DNA from: DASZIT01 sp963770635
GTDB taxonomy: Bacteria > Actinomycetota > Acidimicrobiia > Acidimicrobiales > RAAP-2
Direction of reading: 5' to 3'
Assembly (NCBI GenBank): GCA_963770635.1
Contig: CAVYQI010000003.1
Location: 558,001-622,000 of the forward strand
Length of the DNA: 64,000 nucleotides
Shown: positions 61,592 through 64,000 of the stretch, one piece after another
Layout of the letters: each line of letters starts with the position of its first letter
Position numbering within the stretch: the first letter of the stretch is position 1
The notes under the pieces: generated by a model
Database searches by the model: none
The model's input: only the letters and a program-made list of their open reading frames with translations
What the model was told of the DNA's origin: nothing
Translations under genes and position numbers: made by a program

Positions 61592-62284
61592 GTGACCCCA
61601 TCGCCCACGTTGCAGGAGTTGATCGACGGAGTTCGAGCCGATTCGCCCCGTGACGATGCCCTGCTCCAACTTTCCCAGGCGTCGAAGACTGTCAGCGACC
61701 TCGAACAGGTCGGCGACGAACTTCTTGGCCATTTCGTGGACCGATGCCGTCGGAGCGGACATTCGTGGTCCGAGATCAGCGGTGCTCTCGGTGTGAGCAA
61801 GCAGGCCGCTCACAAGAGGTTCACGTTCGATGCACCTACGTTCGAACGATTCACAGAGCGAGCACGGACGGTCCTAAGCCAATCGGAACTGGAAGCCCAC
61901 CGTTTGGGGCACGGATTCGTAGGAACCGAACACATTCTATTGGCGCTGTTGGAAGCCACGGATGGCCTGGCGGCGAGAGTTCTCGAAGACGCGGGCATCT
62001 CGAAGTCCATGGCTGAAGATCAGATCCTTGCGCTGATCAAACGAGGTACTGCGTCGGACGAAGGAAAATTGCCGTTCACACCGAGAGCGAAGGCAGTGCT
62101 TCGTCGCGCCGTGGAAGAGGCTCTGCGGCTGGGCCACAACTACGTCGGAACCGAACACCTTCTCCTCGGTCTGCTGAGCGATGAGGAGTCGGTTGCCGCC
62201 AAGGTTCTCCTGGATCAGAGGACCAGTTATGCCGTCATCAGAGATCGAACCCTTGAAATCCTGGCTGGATACGGCAGGGCCTGA
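61592..62284 (+). CDS. HTH plus ClpC N-domain (Clp R) protein
   Basis: A 230-residue protein. Residues ~45-75 form a helix-turn-helix (SGHSWSEISGALGVSKQAAHKRF); residues ~80-225 contain two Clp_N repeats (LGHGFVGTEHILLALL and LGHNYVGTEHLLLGLL), normally the substrate/adaptor-binding domain of ClpC. No AAA+ ATPase follows, so it is a free-standing regulator that could link stress-damaged protein binding to transcription or compete for Clp adaptors. Such HTH-ClpN proteins occur in Actinobacteria but are uncharacterised to my knowledge. It carries a strong double operator. Confidence 0.85.
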   Translation: MTPSPTLQELIDGVRADSPRDDALLQLSQASKTVSDLEQVGDELLGHFVDRCRRSGHSWSEISGALGVSKQAAHKRFTFDAPTFERFTERARTVLSQSELEAHRLGHGFVGTEHILLALLEATDGLAARVLEDAGISKSMAEDQILALIKRGTASDEGKLPFTPRAKAVLRRAVEEALRLGHNYVGTEHLLLGLLSDEESVAAKVLLDQRTSYAVIRDRTLEILAGYGRA

Positions 62285-62378
62285 CAAGCCGGACAATTCG
62301 TTATCGATGAGAGGTCGTCCCGGACGACCAGTGCCGGGCGGCCCTTAGGATTTCGGAAACGACCGGGAGGGAATCACT

Positions 62379-63344
62379 ATGGAGATGGAGTATCGGCGCC
62401 TGGGCGGAACCGGGCTGAAGGTCAGCGTGCTGTCATTCGGGTCGTGGGTGACCTTCGGGCCTCAACTGGCCGGTGACCTCGCCGAGCAATGTCTGAGCGC
62501 GGCGTACGACTCCGGGGTCAATTTCTTCGACAACGCCGAGGCATATTCGGGGGGCGAGTCGGAAACCATCATGGGCAAGGCGATCGCCTCTCTCGGGTGG
62601 CCCCGCCACAGCTACGTGATCTCTACCAAGGTGTTCTGGGGCCTCCATGACGGACCCAACATGCGAAACACCCTCAATCGAAAGTATCTCTTCCAGGCAA
62701 TCGACGGGTCGCTCGACCGATTGGGTCTTGACTTTGTCGACCTCCTCTATTGTCACCGCGCCGATCCGGATACCCCCATCGAAGAGACGGTCTGGGCGAT
62801 GTCAGACATCATCAACCGCGGCAAGGCGCTCTACTGGGGCACCTCGGAATGGTCGGCGGCATCGATCCGCGAAGCGTGGGACATCGCCGATCGCCATCAC
62901 CTCCACAAGCCGGTCGTGGAGCAGCCGCAGTACAACCTGTTGTGGAGGGACAGGGTGGAGCAGGAGTATTCCCCGCTCTACGAAGGCATAAGCCTCGGTC
63001 TCACCACCTGGAGCCCCCTCAGCTCGGGATTGCTGACCGGCAAGTACCTCCAGGGTGTACCCGACGGGTCGCGGGCGACTCTCCCCGGCTACGAATGGCT
63101 GCGCAAGCTGCTTACCGACCCAGAGCGCAATCAGAAGGTCCGCCAACTCCAGGCCATCTCCGAAAAGCTGGGCTGCACCCTGGCACAGCTGTCGATCGCC
63201 TGGTGCGCCAAGAACCCGCATGTCTCTTCGGTCATCACGGGTGCAAGTCGGGTGGAACAGGTCCACGAGAACCTCGAGGCCCTCGAGGTCATCCCGATGT
63301 TGTCCGACGACGTGTTGGACCGCATCGACGTCATCACGGGTTGA
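62379..63344 (+). CDS. Aldo/keto reductase, KCNAB/YghZ-like
   Basis: A 321-residue TIM-barrel reductase. Catalytic Asp, Tyr, Lys and His lie in FFDNAEAYSGG, ISTKVFW and LLYCHRAD; the NADPH site is GASRVEQVHENLEAL. It follows the voltage-gated K+ channel beta-subunit branch (W at LYWGTSEWSA). It probably reduces small aldehydes with NADPH. GGAGGG lies 8 bp before the ATG. Confidence 0.9.
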   Translation: MEMEYRRLGGTGLKVSVLSFGSWVTFGPQLAGDLAEQCLSAAYDSGVNFFDNAEAYSGGESETIMGKAIASLGWPRHSYVISTKVFWGLHDGPNMRNTLNRKYLFQAIDGSLDRLGLDFVDLLYCHRADPDTPIEETVWAMSDIINRGKALYWGTSEWSAASIREAWDIADRHHLHKPVVEQPQYNLLWRDRVEQEYSPLYEGISLGLTTWSPLSSGLLTGKYLQGVPDGSRATLPGYEWLRKLLTDPERNQKVRQLQAISEKLGCTLAQLSIAWCAKNPHVSSVITGASRVEQVHENLEALEVIPMLSDDVLDRIDVITG

Positions 63345-63475
63345 TCGGGTCCGGGTCGCCTGGCGATCCCCCGTCTTCGTCGGGCCAACTCGATCACCGA
63401 TGGCTGACCCGCCCGACCACCGTCGAGGGATTAGGACCAGCGCCCGTAGCAACCCGTGGTGGCCGCCAGCGAGGT

Positions 63476-64000
63476 CTACGGAACGCGATCGGTGGGAATG
63501 GGTGCACTCCGTTCTTGGGGGGCCCAGGAGAGAAGGACCTCATCGTGGGGCACGTTTCTGGCCAGCGCGGTTGCCTGCAGCGACTGCTGCGCACTGACTC
63601 CGGCCACCGTCGGTATCCGGTGCCAGGTCCCGTCGGCAGCCAGCGACCAGGACTGGACGTCGTCGGCCAGGTTGAAGTTGAGCGTCTCCTCCAACTGGGC
63701 CACGGCAACCGGGTCTTCGATAGGGACCATGGCCTCGACCCTCCGATCGAGATTCCTGCGGCGGAGATCAGCCGACCCGATGTAATAGTGAGCGGGTCGA
63801 TCGGCCTTGCCCCCGAATCGGAGGATCCGCGAATGCTCGAGGAACCGCCCGACAATCGATCTGACCCGGATGGTCTCGGACAATCCGGGTACCCCGGGAC
63901 GGAGACAGCAGATCCCTCGGATGATCAGATCGATCGGGACCCCGGCCTGAGAGGCACGGTAGAGCGCGTCGATCACCACCTGATCATCGAGCCCGTTGAC
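63476..64000 (-). CDS. ppk: Polyphosphate kinase 1, C-terminal part (partial)
   Basis: The gene runs off the right edge; only the last ~175 residues are here. They match the C2 domain of PPK1: LIIRGICCLRPGVPGLSETI, IVGRFLEHSRI, YIGSADLRRRNLDRRVEAMVPI. PPK1 makes long polyphosphate chains from ATP at a phospho-His (upstream, outside the window). Stop at 63476-63478; convergent with the aldo/keto reductase. Confidence 0.92.
   Translation of the reverse strand, partial: VNGLDDQVVIDALYRASQAGVPIDLIIRGICCLRPGVPGLSETIRVRSIVGRFLEHSRILRFGGKADRPAHYYIGSADLRRRNLDRRVEAMVPIEDPVAVAQLEETLNFNLADDVQSWSLAADGTWHRIPTVAGVSAQQSLQATALARNVPHDEVLLSWAPQERSAPIPTDRVP

Overview
The window is a GC-rich (roughly two-thirds GC), densely coded actinobacterial chromosome segment. 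A WhiB regulator, an OmpR-type GlnR-like regulator beside two glutamine synthetases, a paired ArsA ATPase locus next to whiB, a lysine-tailed topoisomerase I and a TrkA pair beside an APC permease all point to Actinobacteria. DUF929/VKOR genes and the lipid-catabolism style of the left end make an uncultured Acidimicrobiia-like lineage my best guess; that placement is inference. No rRNA, CRISPR array or phage structural genes are visible. At least nine genes carry single-base frame breaks, mostly in G/C runs, so sequencing or assembly error is likely and reading frames should be treated with care.

Layout. 0-7.5 kb, minus strand: a catabolic group (ferritin-like diiron protein, beta-lactamase-fold esterase, SDR, acyl-CoA dehydrogenase, nitronate monooxygenase-like protein, sulfatase). 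7.7-15.2 kb: hydrolase-cyclase fusion, two drug-type MFS exporters, DUF2182 membrane protein, ArsR regulator with a truncated SRPBCC partner, two SDRs. 15.6-22.3 kb, minus strand: a branched-chain amino-acid type ABC importer compressed into three polypeptides (binding protein; MFS-LivF-LivG fusion; LivH-LivM fusion), with an IS481-like remnant just upstream.

22.8-27.9 kb: a 5.1-kb segment bounded by a perfect 40-bp direct repeat that is the 3' half of a tRNA-Thr(CGT) gene, the hallmark of a tRNA-integrated island. It carries two CtaG-like proteins, a Sco1-like copper chaperone, a BlaI-type repressor coupled to an M56 metalloprotease and a COG4315-type lipoprotein: a compact copper/cytochrome-oxidase assembly cargo with its own proteolytic signalling pair. 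No integrase is visible.

28-43.9 kb is core genome: holB, tmk, topA, membrane pyrophosphatase, a K+/amino-acid APC permease fused to an OB-fold domain, two TrkA proteins, a HAD phosphatase, a primary-type sigma factor and NAD synthetase. 44-47.7 kb is a nitrogen locus (GSII, GSI, GlnR-like regulator, alkyltransferase-like protein) preceded by a regular array of GlnR-box half-sites. 47.7-51.7 kb: RidA, ErpA-type Fe-S carrier, Mrp, Nudix, alpha/beta hydrolase. 51.8-54.3 kb: a disulfide-forming operon, DUF929-VKOR-DUF929. 54.3-58.4 kb: WhiB divergent from two ArsA ATPases, a CheY-like protein and a CorC-like protein. 58.4-64 kb is more AT-rich: decayed tRNA-Pro copy, hybrid histidine kinase, intact tRNA-Pro(CGG), a ClpC-N/HTH protein with a striking double operator, an aldo/keto reductase and the start-truncated ppk gene.
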